Assembly: GCF_025698545.1 (NCBI RefSeq) | Contig: NC_068575.1 | Location: forward strand, 52,275,980 to 52,339,979 | Direction of reading: 5' to 3' | DNA: 64,000 nucleotides | From: Gossypium raimondii | Lineage: Eukaryota; Streptophyta; Magnoliopsida; Malvales; Malvaceae | Shown here: positions 24,040 through 35,800 of the stretch, piece by piece | Layout: each line of letters opens with the position of its first letter | How positions within the stretch are numbered: position 1 is the first letter of the stretch | Position numbers and translations under genes: made by a program | Notes under the pieces: model-generated | Database searches by the model: none | The model's input: the letters and a program-made list of their open reading frames with translations, nothing else | Told to the model about the DNA's origin: nothing

Positions 24040-27000
24040 ATGCCAATGGCGGCGGGGCCAGCATCGCCGAGGGAACGGGCTCAAGCGGTGGGGTCTGCCA
24101 TAGTGCCGCTGGTGCAAGCTGTGCCGGCGGTTTCTGACGTGTTGGCTAAGGACACCATCATTTCTTGGTTCCGAGGAGAATTCGCAGCGGCCAATGCCAT
24201 CATCGATGCTCTTTGCGCTCACTTGGCGCAACTTCAAGGAGGTCGTGGTGGAGGGTCGGAGTACGAAGCGGTGTTCACGGCTATCCACAGGAGGAGGCTG
24301 AACTGGATCCCGGTGCTGCAGATGCAGAAGTACCACTCCATTGCTGATGTGGCGGAGGAGCTGAAAAAGGTGGCTGACAAGAAGACCGTAGGAGGGGACG
24401 GATTCGGCAAGGAGGACGTGACACGTGGTGGTGGAGGAGTAGAAGAAGGAGAAGCAGAAGGAGAAGGAGAAGGCGGTTGTTTGGATGACGAGAAAGAGAA
24501 AGTTTCCCAGAAAATCATGGAAAATGAAGGAAATGGAGAACTTGGCGGCGAAGAAGAAGAAGATTCCCTTGACAGTGATATTACTGATTCAGGTAAATTC
24601 ATAATCAAAAGAAAAACAAATATCACTTCGATCGTAAAGGTTGATTCTTTTATATATATATTCATTACGTGTTGCTTGTCTGTTCGATTGTCAAGTTTGA
24701 TCGTTAGGTAAAGCTTTTACCTTTCGTGCGCGTTTGTGTAAATTTGGAGTTGTCTTGTTGGAATTTGTGACGTAATTTCGGACCGAGTTACTGGGATTTT
24801 TCTTATCACAGTCACTGTGCTAATTTTTTTTTACGAAAATAGCTCCGTTTCCTTCAATAAATGCCATGCCACCAGTTTTTTCTTTCCAATCCGATCCGAT
24901 CCGGTCCTTCTCTATTTCATTACTTGAATTCTTGAAATCTCCTTCCTTTTTTAATCAAAAGATTACCTTTTTTTTGGCATCTTCTTTGGCTACGTGAAAG
25001 GCAGAGAGGCATCAGGCGTTGAATCTCGAATCTCATGTGTTTGGTAAAGCGAGAAAGTGAAAGCTTATGTTGGTATAAAGCAAACGCATTCAACCTTATT
25101 TTTCCTCCATTTTCCGAGGAACCAAACAAAAACTCATATTTTTCCACGGATAAATTATTCAAAGTTTCCAAAGCCTTTCCAAAATTCCCCCTGACTTTGA
25201 AATCAACGAAGGGGGTAGGTTAGAATTTAGAATTTTGTTTTATGTTGTTATTGGACGATTGGGGGTCCAATGATGATGATGGATGTCGTTTTACCCTATT
25301 CCATCTGCATAAAATTTGCCCCTTTAACAAAGGTTTTTCAAGCTCACGCTTTTCTTGAAAAGAAATGTCGTACCATTCACGAGCTCAATATATACAAGCA
25401 TATAGTTCTAAACAAAGTTGAAATCTTTTATTAAAATTTTCGGCTTTTAGACGGTAGTAGTAATAATATATGGTTGATATGTTTCCCGTGTGGTTTAAGT
25501 GGGGTGTTTTTGAGGATTTCGAGGTGAAGGCATGGAGAAAGAGAGATGAAAAAATAAAGGTTCAGCTGCAGCAGCAGCACTCCATGTTACAGTGTTATTC
25601 TCAGTACGTTGATCTTTGGAGGGTCGTTGCCTTGAGATGCGTGCAATGATTTTAATGGTAGGCGGCGTCTGATCCTAACCGTTTGATCTTTATGGTTGAC
25701 ATCACTGCTGCCGTTCGCTGATTTCACGTGGGCCTTGCTTGGGGTGGTGGCTGTGGTTGTTGTTGGGTCTCTTGCTTTTTTTTTTGTTTGACATTTTTGG
25801 TTGTAATAAAAGAAGCTATAGAGTTTTCAGACAAGTCTATTCCCAATTCCCAAACTGAGTTTCTGAGTCCAGCTGGGTCAACTCATTTTTGGTGTGTCAG
25901 GGGAAACAAAAAGAAAACCAGTGGTGTTTGGATATCCGGTTCTGCTATCCAACATGGGGCAAGTTGGAGTTTCTGTCTTTACATGATTGTTAGCTTAGCC
26001 TCTAAAAGACTAAAACTAGAGTGATAAAAATTAGTAACCAATATGGTAATAAAGATAACAACTCGGCTCCACCTCTGAAATGACAGATTAGGAGTTGCCA
26101 AGCTTACCTAATTTAATTGTTTCAATTATTGCCTAGTATAACATTAACTTGCCTTTCAAATATCATGCTGTTTAACAATTAACTTTTTGTAAGTACTAGA
26201 CTAATAATTTAGATAGCAACCTTTTATAGAAGGTTAGTTTATTGAAAAAGAATGAAAGAAGGGAAAATATGGTTGGTTTTTTACTATGACAGAACAGGCT
26301 ACTTTGTCTGAGAGATTGGTGTTTTTCATATGCTGTTTTGTCTATGATCTGACAAATGTGACAATAAATTCAAATTTGACCCTATCATTCCTTTCATTCT
26401 ATAATTATAGTTGAATTCACTTATTCTGGCAATGCAGGATCTCAGGAAGTTCAACATGTTGAGGAAAACATTGACATTTGTTCTAACCATGAAGAATGCG
26501 ATGCACGCCCGTCTCAGATCAAGTTGACGAAAGGTTTTTCCGCCAAGGAGCATGTAAAAGGCCACATGGTGAGTTCACCTTTCACAATATAGTGAAGAAA
26601 CATAATTAGAGGGAAAACATATATATAAAATGGATTCTGGTACTGCAATGCAGGTGAATGTTGTTAAAGGACTGAAGCTGTATGAGGAAGTGTTCACGGA
26701 TATAGAGCTGGCTAAGCTCAGTGACTTCGTGAGTGAGCTTAGATCTGCCGGCCATAACGGGGAGCTGTCAGGTGCACAATCCCACTTTAAAGCCTTGCCG
26801 AATTGAGCCTGTTTTTGAAAATTTAAATGAAGACTTGAAATAGTTAACCCCTTTTGTTGTAGCTTTGTTTCGGAAAGGTATAATCTTTCATGTATCCTGC
26901 TTGATCAATTTAATAATTATCAGAAGTTATACAGGGAATTTGATGTTAATCAGTAGTACTGGTTGAAGAGTTTTCAGAAGGTATAATACAGGGGATTTAA

Positions 27001-28842
27001 CAATCATCAGTTTTACCCTTTTTTTCATCAATTTGCAATTGTTTATCACATCTGTAGTTTCCAGCATTACCTGCACCTTTTGATTGCCTTAACTTGGTAT
27101 AATTTTTTAAACTAATATTGAAGAATTTGTTTAGAAAATAAATGATGGCTACTGCAATTTGTTGGTCAAGTCCTTGTTTCTGAACTTCTTCCTGATTCAT
27201 TCTCGCTTTTCTGGATAACTGCAGGTGAGACTTTCATTTTATTCAACAAACAAATTAAAGGCAACAAGCGAGAGCTGATTCAGCTTGGTGTTCCTATTTT
27301 CAGACACGTTAGAGAGGAGTCCAATCCGACAAGTAAGACCTACCAGTATGAATTAATGATATGGTTTGCATTCTATAGTAGTGTCTTCATTTTTTATCCT
27401 TAAGAGGAGATGACTGGCGCAATGAACCGCTCTCAGATTTACTTTTTCTTTTTATTCTTTAACATGTTTTTACAGTCAATATAGAACCAATCCCGGCTCT
27501 TCTGCAAGGTGTTATAAAACATCTGGTCCAGTGGCAACTTATACCTGAATATAAGAAACCAAATGGTTGCATCATTAACTTCTTTGACGAGGTATACTTT
27601 TTTGCTGCTTTATTCTTCCCATTTCCCCATCATTTGTTGTAGTAGATATGCGATCTTGGTTCTGGTCTTAAATTAAAATTGGAGTGAGGACAGAATTGAT
27701 ATAGTTATGTGTCTTTAATGCAGGGTGAATATTCACAGCCATTTCTTAAACCGCCACATTTGGACCAACCCATCTCCACTCTTCTCCTCTCTGAATCAAC
27801 AATGGCTTTTGGCCGCACACTTGTGAGTGATAGTGAAGGGAAGTATAGAGGGGCACTCCAACTTCCATTGAAAGAAGGGTATGCTTTTATATTTGATTTG
27901 CATTGGTGGAAATAGCTTAAATATTTGTTTGATATGAAGGCATAATATCAGACTGAAAATGAAACCACCAATGGTAAACCATGATAAAAGATGATACTGA
28001 TGAAACTGCTTAGGATTGGAATTAAAAATGCTGGAAGTTCTGTTTCAGAGCTCACTCCTTATTGAATATGAGGCAAACTTTGAGTGTCGGAGTGACATTG
28101 TGTTATTCTAGATTGGTTAGAGTGACGTTCCATTCCTGATTATATCGCTAGCTAGCATTAAACTTTGAAAAACTAACATTAAACGGAGCAGCTTCTCATT
28201 TATGTACGTTAGCACTTCCATGATGTTTTGGTTGCAACAAAATCTTAGAATGATCATGTTTATCTTCAAAGTGTGTTTCCGGCTCTTTGTATGTGTTCTT
28301 TATGGTAATAACTCTTACTTGACGAGCAAATTTGTAACATATTCTGCAGATCCCTTTTAGTAATGAGAGGAAACAGTTCTGACATGGCAAGACATGTCAT
28401 GTGCCCATCTCCAAGCAAGAGGGTTAGCATTACATTCTTCCGAGTTAGGCCTGATACCAACCAAGGCCATTCACCACCAACTGTTCCCCAGGCTGGTGCA
28501 ATGCCACTATGGCAACCAAGTGTGCCAGTTCCATATGAAATGTCCAACGGTGCTCTTAATGGCTATGAAGCATTGGATATGATGCCAAAACTGGGAGTCC
28601 TCCGAGGTCCTGTTGTCATGCTAACTCCTGTGAGTCCAATGGTAATGAGCCCCAAAAAACTTCCCTGTGGCGGTACTGGGGTCTTCTTGCCCTGGAATAT
28701 GCTATCGAGAAAGCCTACCAAGCACCTTCCACCGCGTGCCCAGAAAGGAAACATGCTTGCATTGCCTCCTGCTGAGACACATATAGCAGAATCAACTTCT
28801 GAACCAGGTATCAACATTGAAGGGAAATTCGGTATAAGTTAA
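24040..28842 (+). CDS. ALKBH10B: RNA N6-methyladenosine demethylase, ALKBH9/10-type (2-oxoglutarate/Fe(II) dioxygenase), 557 aa
   Basis: Seven exons: 24040-24592, 26438-26568, 26654-26771, 27225-27332, 27476-27591, 27724-27878 and 28350-28842. All have GT-AG introns and sum to 1674 nt with consistent phases. The product resembles Arabidopsis ALKBH10B/10A, which oxidatively removes the methyl group of m6A in mRNA. Residues 1-110 form the conserved N-terminal helical region (DTIISWFRGEFAAANAIIDAL, HRRRLNWIPVLQMQKYHSIA). Residues ~125-185 are a Gly/Glu-rich acidic linker. Residues ~225-430 are the AlkB-like core, with the HxD pair H354/D356 in KPPHLDQP, a third iron ligand probably H409 in MARHVMCPSP, and probable 2-oxoglutarate-binding Arg at 418/425 in KRVSITFFRVR. 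The C-terminal ~130 residues are Pro-rich and disordered. Intron 1 is long (1845 bp). The assignment to 10B rather than 10A is by overall resemblance only. Confidence 0.93.
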
Positions 28843-29703
28843 GATTGAGACAGCCCTAAGGCGAAAGCAATATAACTTGTTGGATGCATTGTTCATGCAG
28901 CTGAAGTACTGTAAGAGTTGGTTTGTTTTTCCCCTCCATTTTTTTTTTCTTTTTCACAGCAAACTTAGGTTCAATCAATTCGTGAAGGACTTGTTGAATG
29001 TCATGGTAGGGCTTTTCTAGAGGTAGCTAAGCTTTTTAAGTTGGAGTGTGAATTAGCTCTACTGACAAGGCATTAATTTTGTATTAAGTTATCAGTCATT
29101 TATAATTAATCTTCTTTTACAGATTGTGGTTATCTATTTTATATCTTGACCTGGATATACAAACGCACATAAATGACTTGATTTTGACTAATCTGTCATT
29201 AACTTTTGCTAGAGATTGAAATGCCAGATTTTACTGAGATCCACCTTATAACAAAAACATGACAACCAGTGTTACTGACAAATAATGAATTGGTTTCTTA
29301 GTTGATTTCTAATGGATAATACAATGAAATGCTTAACAGATGAAAAGGAAAAAGAAATAGAAAAAAGCAACAAATTGTTGAATTCGGAGATACATGGGAA
29401 CTCTGGTAGAGGCTAAATCTAAAATGTATGATATTAACATTCATTCATGCACTATTAACGCATTTGATTTTTTTAAGTATCTTTCAAGGAACCATGATGT
29501 TAAAACAATAAGTAAATAATATACAAATCCTCACTCACTCTTTCCCCCTCTCATTTTTATTTATTTATTATCGAAACATAATCTTATCCCTTTCCTACTG
29601 AGACTTCAAAGTTATGGTTCTGGGAATATATGTAGAATGAAAAGTTAAAGGGCTTGTTGTGGCCATGGTTAAAAGAAGACTGGATTGGAGTTCTCAGTTT
29701 CCC
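28843..29703. other. Convergent intergenic region (3' ends of two genes)
   Basis: 3' UTRs of the plus-strand ALKBH10-type gene and the minus-strand GATL gene face each other here. The sequence is AT-rich with no coding frame. Polyadenylation sites cannot be placed reliably. Confidence 0.5.
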
Positions 29704-30750
29704 TTATTCTTCCAAAGAGTGATCTGGTGAGCCATAAAGATCATACGGTGCCCAAAGATGATCAACAGCGCAGGGTTTCCTCGAGTCCAGCCTCAACCAA
29801 GGCTTCCCTTTACCACTCCAATGCAACAAACTAATAGGCCCGGGATGCAAACTCCTACATTTACCCTCAAGGTTGTCACCCCCTAGTCCATGTTGGTTCC
29901 ACCTATGATGAACAGCTTTTATATTACCAGCTAACACCAACAAAAATGGTGGCAATGAACCCAAGGTGTATATCCTCTTCTGTTTTTGCAGCGCCATCCA
30001 TTCCTCCACTTTCGGCGTATACCCGCCTTGTCTCCACTTATCAACATCTACCACCATGACTCCAGTGTTGAAATAACATGGCTTTCTTCCATTAAATGTA
30101 CTAGACAACTCCTTGTCCGACCAAAACAAGTCCGTGAAATACTTGGTGAAATTGGCATGGCAATATTCTGGTGCCGCCAACACTTTGCCTTCCAAATCAA
30201 CTTCCCAGAGTTTCACGATATCGTCCACCACGACAAGGTCGGAATCCAAGTATAAAACACGTTTAACATCTGGTGGTAGCATGTCGGCAAGGTAAATCCT
30301 GGCGTAGTTCAAAGGCTGGTCCAATGCTTGGCGAATAGACCTTGATATCTTGCCACGAACACGGTCGGAGTCGAAGTGGTAAAGTCTGAAGTTGAGGTAA
30401 GGGAAGGTTGAATTGATGCTAACGAGCACCTCGGGCTCGTATTTTCCCCACAGGAAATGGAACTCCGTGTTTTCGGGGCAGGTTGAATGCATGAGGACGG
30501 AGAGAACAGCGGCCATGGTGCCCCTCAGGTAGTTTACATCCAATGTCATGGCAATGTGGATTCTTTCAGAAGCATTAGTCCCACAAACGTCCCCGTTGCG
30601 AAACTTAGGGGCCTCCCTAAAGTTTGAAACACCCGAAGAAGGTTTCCGGATGATGCTGCCATGGTGGATTCCGATGGCAAAGGCAGTGGTTGTAGTGGTG
30701 GCAATGAGGAGGAGGAAAGACAGGCGGCCGAGGAAAGGGAGAGCGACCAT
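29704..30750 (-). CDS. Galacturonosyltransferase-like protein (GATL, glycosyltransferase family 8), 348 aa
   Basis: A single intronless frame, normal for the GATL family, whose known members are about 340-390 aa. These are Golgi/secretory GT8 enzymes linked to pectin and xylan synthesis (PARVUS/GATL1 is the best known). Visible features: an N-terminal hydrophobic signal or anchor (about residues 6-28); [20 protein letters not shown] at the start of the GT8 fold; the nucleotide-sugar/metal DxD motif D169-S170-D171 in [54 protein letters not shown] at 281-293; and HWSGKGKPW at 310-318. N-glycosylation sequons occur at N59, N113 and N200. The start gives a sensible signal segment, and an out-of-frame ORF upstream is not supported. 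Which GATL paralogue this is cannot be decided here. Confidence 0.95.
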   Translation of the reverse strand: MVALPFLGRLSFLLLIATTTTTAFAIGIHHGSIIRKPSSGVSNFREAPKFRNGDVCGTNASERIHIAMTLDVNYLRGTMAAVLSVLMHSTCPENTEFHFLWGKYEPEVLVSINSTFPYLNFRLYHFDSDRVRGKISRSIRQALDQPLNYARIYLADMLPPDVKRVLYLDSDLVVVDDIVKLWEVDLEGKVLAAPEYCHANFTKYFTDLFWSDKELSSTFNGRKPCYFNTGVMVVDVDKWRQGGYTPKVEEWMALQKQKRIYTLGSLPPFLLVLAGNIKAVHHRWNQHGLGGDNLEGKCRSLHPGPISLLHWSGKGKPWLRLDSRKPCAVDHLWAPYDLYGSPDHSLEE

Positions 30751-32856
30751 CCTGCCTTAGATGGATGGAGAGGGTCCGGTAGGGAAGGGAATCAGGGGCA
30801 AAGAGGGGAGAGAATATCAACCATTGTTGAATGTACGACAACAATGAACTGATGTTTGAAAACCTGGTTTGTTTTTTTGTTTACATTTTAAGACATGGGA
30901 AGGAGGGAATTTGGTAGACAATGTGAGGAAAAGAAGAATCCTCGGACTCTATAGGAAACAACAGAGGTGTAAATCAAACCAAATAAATGATAAAATAAAA
31001 TAAAACCCATATTCTGATTTTTGTATTTCTTTGGTGGATAAAATTTTATAGTTGTTTGCATATTTTTCCTTAAAGTCACTTTATTCAAAACTAAAAGCAT
31101 TTTCCAAATAAGGAAAAATATAAATTAAGATCATATAAGATTATTCATATTATATACAGAAACAAAACTGAAATATTAGTTTTTTTAGGGTAAGAAATTT
31201 TAGTTTTATTAGGTAAAAATGTTTAAACAAATTAATAGAAACATCACCATAGCAAGCTAGGGTTGGCCTGTAATGAACTGGAAATGAGCATTATTGTTTA
31301 CATTTAAGAAAAAACCTATGTTCAAGACAATCAAATCATAGCTGAAACTTTACTCTTTTATTTTATTTTTTCTTCTTTTCTTTCTAAAATGAGAACATGT
31401 TGCTACAATACTTTCAATCAAGAAACTTGTAATGGGATTTGAGTCTTACAGGAATGAAGTATCTTTGTCAATAACATGCATAGAAGCTTCAAGTGATTTT
31501 TTACTAGGCAAAAGTCTGTTCATTTTATGCTTAATATGGAAAGAGAGAAAAAAGAAGAAGTTCAATTATAATAGCAAATTGTCGGTATCATATTTAGTCA
31601 CAAAAAGCAATTATTAGGCCTAAATAAAGGAAGGTCATCTTTCTTTTCTTTGTCCTGTAAATTCTTCCACTGTTTTAGACATAGAAATTCAAATTTTAAA
31701 TTAATTTTACGCAAGTGGATAGCAATATATGTAAACTTGTATTACATGGTGTTTTATCCAACAACATAAGGTTTGCAGGGATTATTCTTTGAGAAAAGTG
31801 TGAAAAGAAAAAGTAGAGTAAGATGTAAGATGTCCAGCAAGTTGTGACTGACGAGCCACAGGTGACCAAGCTGTCCAGGCCGAACATTGCAGAGGTTAAC
31901 CATTAGCTGTAGTTGGCTGCATTGTGGCCATGGTTGCATTCCATTTTCTCCTTCCACTTCCATTCTTTCGAGTGTTATTTACCACTGACATGGCTCCTCC
32001 TTTGTTTCTTTTTCAACCTTAGCATCAACGCATGATATCGTGATTCTCTGATGTACTGTTTAAGAGGTCAGTTTCTTCTGCACTCAAATATGAACCATCA
32101 ACGTAAGCTGAAGGCTGAAGCTATCACTCAAATTCTAACAAAATCCTACGCAGCATAAATGATGTTCAATTGATCATGTTCTTCTGATGTTTTAGTGAAT
32201 TCTGTTTCATTTGATGTGTATTTGCCGAGGAAACTTGGGATTGTTGCTGTTTAAGAAATTGAAAGAAGAAGAGGATAAAGGGAACTTTGAAACGCCATCG
32301 GTGCAAAGAGGCGTTGACCTGGACGAGTACATTTTGAATGATTAACAATTTTCATTGAAAAATGCAGAAATTCTCAAACTGTTAAACGACATCGTTGGCT
32401 CTTGTACTGCATAGCTCTGACCAACCCGGCTCAGTTTGCCTTAAAACCCGCTTCAGACTACGTTATGTTTCCTCGTATGAATGCGAGATATTATTCTGTT
32501 AGGATCAGTAGTTGGCCGTTAGTAGTTTCCCATGTTTATGGAGATTTAGGGCATAAGAAAATCATTTTTTATATATTTATAAATATAAATATTTATATTT
32601 ATATTTTTTTGGATGAGATTTTCACGTTTTGATTTTTACTCATAATGTTTGAAACTCAATTAACTAATTTCCGTTTCTTCACACGACTTGAACTTTCTTG
32701 GGTGTCAATTCAAAAATCCAATTTTTCTTCCCGGAAAATTTTGATTTGGAGCCTAATGGATTTTCGTAGATTTTAATGGAACTGAAAAACCCTTGAACGG
32801 ATTTTGGCTTTGTTTTGATGTGATCTGGTATTGGTGGTATTAAAGAGAGAAATCTC
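30751..32856. other. Divergent intergenic region between GATL and PIEZO
   Basis: The GATL promoter (minus strand) and the PIEZO promoter and leader share this 2.1-kb head-to-head interval. It is AT-rich with no supportable gene. A short AT-rich run (atatttataaatataaat) occurs at about 32570-32605, some 260 bases upstream of the PIEZO start codon. Confidence 0.5.
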
Positions 32857-35800
32857 ATGGGAAATTTTCTTGCTGGGTTTCTCCTGCCTCTGCTGCTTCT
32901 AACGGGTATGCAAGCTTTGTTACTTATTCTCATTACCTAAATTTCCATTTTTTGCCTTTAGAATTGATTATCTTTATATCTAAGAGAATGAAAGTTTCTT
33001 TTTAATTTACTATATTTTTTCTCCTTTTAAGATCACTTCGTTTTTGAATGTTGCTTCCGTGTTGGAATCCATTATGTGTATGCATTTATGTGAGCTACTT
33101 CTATGAGTTTGTGTCTATTGCTATAATTCAGTCACCTGGATAAGTTTCAAGTTTTGAGATCAGTGAAATCTTATTCATGGATACTTGAACCTAGTCTAAA
33201 ACTAGCTTGTGACCCAGTAAATCAACCAGTCTTCTTTTACAATTCTGCATATTATTTATCAGCTGATTTTCTTCACTAGAAACCTTAAAAGATAACAAGT
33301 GTAGAAGTGTTCTATTAGTTTAAAGTCACTCGAAAGTAATTACTTCATTGTTACTCTTGTTGCCAAGGTGCGGGTTGGTTATTAATGGGCTCTGAGACCT
33401 GGTTTTAAGCAAAGTTACCATATAGAGTTTACTTTAGTTAATAGAAGCTCAGAGAGCTGTAAATGGAGAACTTACTGATAAAAGGGTCTGCATAGAAGAC
33501 TCACATGGAGAAAAATCTTAACCCACTGTCGAGTTTATCATTTGTAATCTTTTCTGAGTTTCTGTCTAGAAACTTCAATTTTTTTAGCATAGGCCCATAC
33601 AGATATATATATCTATATATGTGCTATGCCATCTAAGTAATTAATGGTTTTGACCTGTTTTTCCTTTCTTGAAGCTGCATTGAGCAATTGGAGTTTGATC
33701 TCTCTTGTTGATTTGATAGCTTTCCTTCTTATTCAGTATACTGCACCCAAAATAGGTAACGATGGAAATTTGCTGTAAAGTTTTGCTTTATTGTTGCAGT
33801 TCTACTGTTCTAATAGTCTATAATTCAGCAGGGTCATACTTATTTGACATTTTGGCTTTAGATTTATATTTGGTTGGTGCTTTCGGTTTGCTGAAGTTTA
33901 TTTCTAATGAACTTTTCAAAGGTCACAATTGAAGTTTCAGTGGCAACAATCTTCGATGCTAACGTAATCCCAAGTCTTTCTGATACATATTTTAAGAAAA
34001 TTAGAAAATGGGTTTGAGATATTTTATAGACTTCTTGCACTTTAAAAGCTTAGTTTCTGTTTCTGATCATTGTTCATTTAATGCTTTATTTGAAGTTGTC
34101 ATCAGTTCATAAAAAGTAACATGGGACTAATTTCTTGTAGGATTTCGTTTCCGGAGGCAATATTTGTTACTTTGGCCTGTTATCATCTTTTCCCTACTTG
34201 TTTTTTCCTCACAAGCTGTATATCTTGTTGTATGGGCGGTTGAAGGTTATAAACAGAGTGTAGGAGAGGCTTGGTGGATGAAACTAATTGGTTTTATGAT
34301 GTAAGAATATATTTTGTTTTCTCTAACTCCTTTGTCCCTTCAATGCCTCTGCATATTTGTTAATTTGTCTCTTTGGGCATGCTTTTGCAGAATCCAATCT
34401 TGGAAATCTCCTACTGTGATTTATTTCTTGGCTGTACAACTGCTAGTGGTGATTGTTGCTGTGCTTGATATACATGATAACAGATTTGGTCTTGTCCAAT
34501 GGCGGTGTTCTTGTTGGAGTAATTTCTTAACCGCTATCGAACGTCTAGGTTTGTAAGTATATCCTTACGTTTCTAATTGTTTTTCATGTAGTTATATTGT
34601 TGCACTATGTACTCTCCCCACCCCAGAAAAGGATCCATTTAACCAATCCATATGCATGTTTTGTGATTCGCTCATCATGCAGAGGATATGAGCAAGAGCT
34701 GATTTTATTCACGTTGTTAGTGATTCAATCATGTTCAACACCTCTCCTCCCAATCACTCCCTTCTAAAGCAGCTGCAAAGTCTTGTTTTCATTATGGATC
34801 AATGGTAGTACATTTTTGTGACCTTAGGAATATATCTCTTTTGCCTTCTGGACTGGGGGTGAAATTATTGAGCTGTGTAGCCTACTTGAATGCTTATGAA
34901 TTAGCTACTAGAACCTTTAAAACAACAATTTGTCTCATATGATAGTGTCAGATGTTAAGTTTTCATATGGTAATAAATACTATGTTGAGTTTCCCTTAAG
35001 CACAAATGCTTTGTATTTTATGCATTATAGCTCTGCTATATCTGAAAACAGATTTGAAAGAAACAATCCAGGATGTTTTTATTCACTGTGGCAGAATTAC
35101 ATTTATATAGGCTGGATGCTGACTTATGATAACAATCAAGTCTGCTTTTTATTTAAAAAATAAATCTAATCCTAATCTAAAGAACCAAATAAGGAGAGTT
35201 TGAATATTTCTAATTAATACAAACTCTTCCAAACTGATTTGTCTGGATTAAATCATTTTTGTCTAATCTGCCAACAATATCGATGAGTTACATCCTTGAA
35301 AAATTGGTGATATCAATTTATTTTCAGAATGAACTAAATAATACATAAGGTGTCAGCCTGATAGGTGCTATTTCATGGGTTAGACAACTGAAATCATCTT
35401 CCTGCTTAGCTGAATTCAGTCAGCTTTATGCTTCTTACATATAAATCTCAGTGCCCGTCAAGCCTTCTTTTTTGTAAAGGAATTGGTACTTGTGTGGGTC
35501 TCTTACAGTAAGGAAAAAGATAAAAAAGTTTGAATTTAAATAATTTCTTTCCTAATGTTTTGTTTTCTCTTCAGTTTCTAAAAATCACAGATGTAGTTGT
35601 TATTTTATTTTTGCTTATTACCCTACATATTTATATTTAAATTAGAACTGATAGAATTATTTCCGTGGTTTGCTTCTTGAAAGGTTCCCATCTTAGAGTT
35701 ACTTCCTGTTTGCTTCTACCTCCTATTCAGCTGGTTGCGGGAATTAGCCATCCCTCTTGGATTTCTTTGCCTTTTTTTGTTAGTAGTTGTGTTGGGCTAG

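Noticed and set aside
24234..24665. Minus-strand frame of 143 codons, Ser/Pro-rich
   Set aside because: Antisense shadow of exon 1 of the ALKBH10-type gene; low complexity mirrors the Glu/Gly codons.
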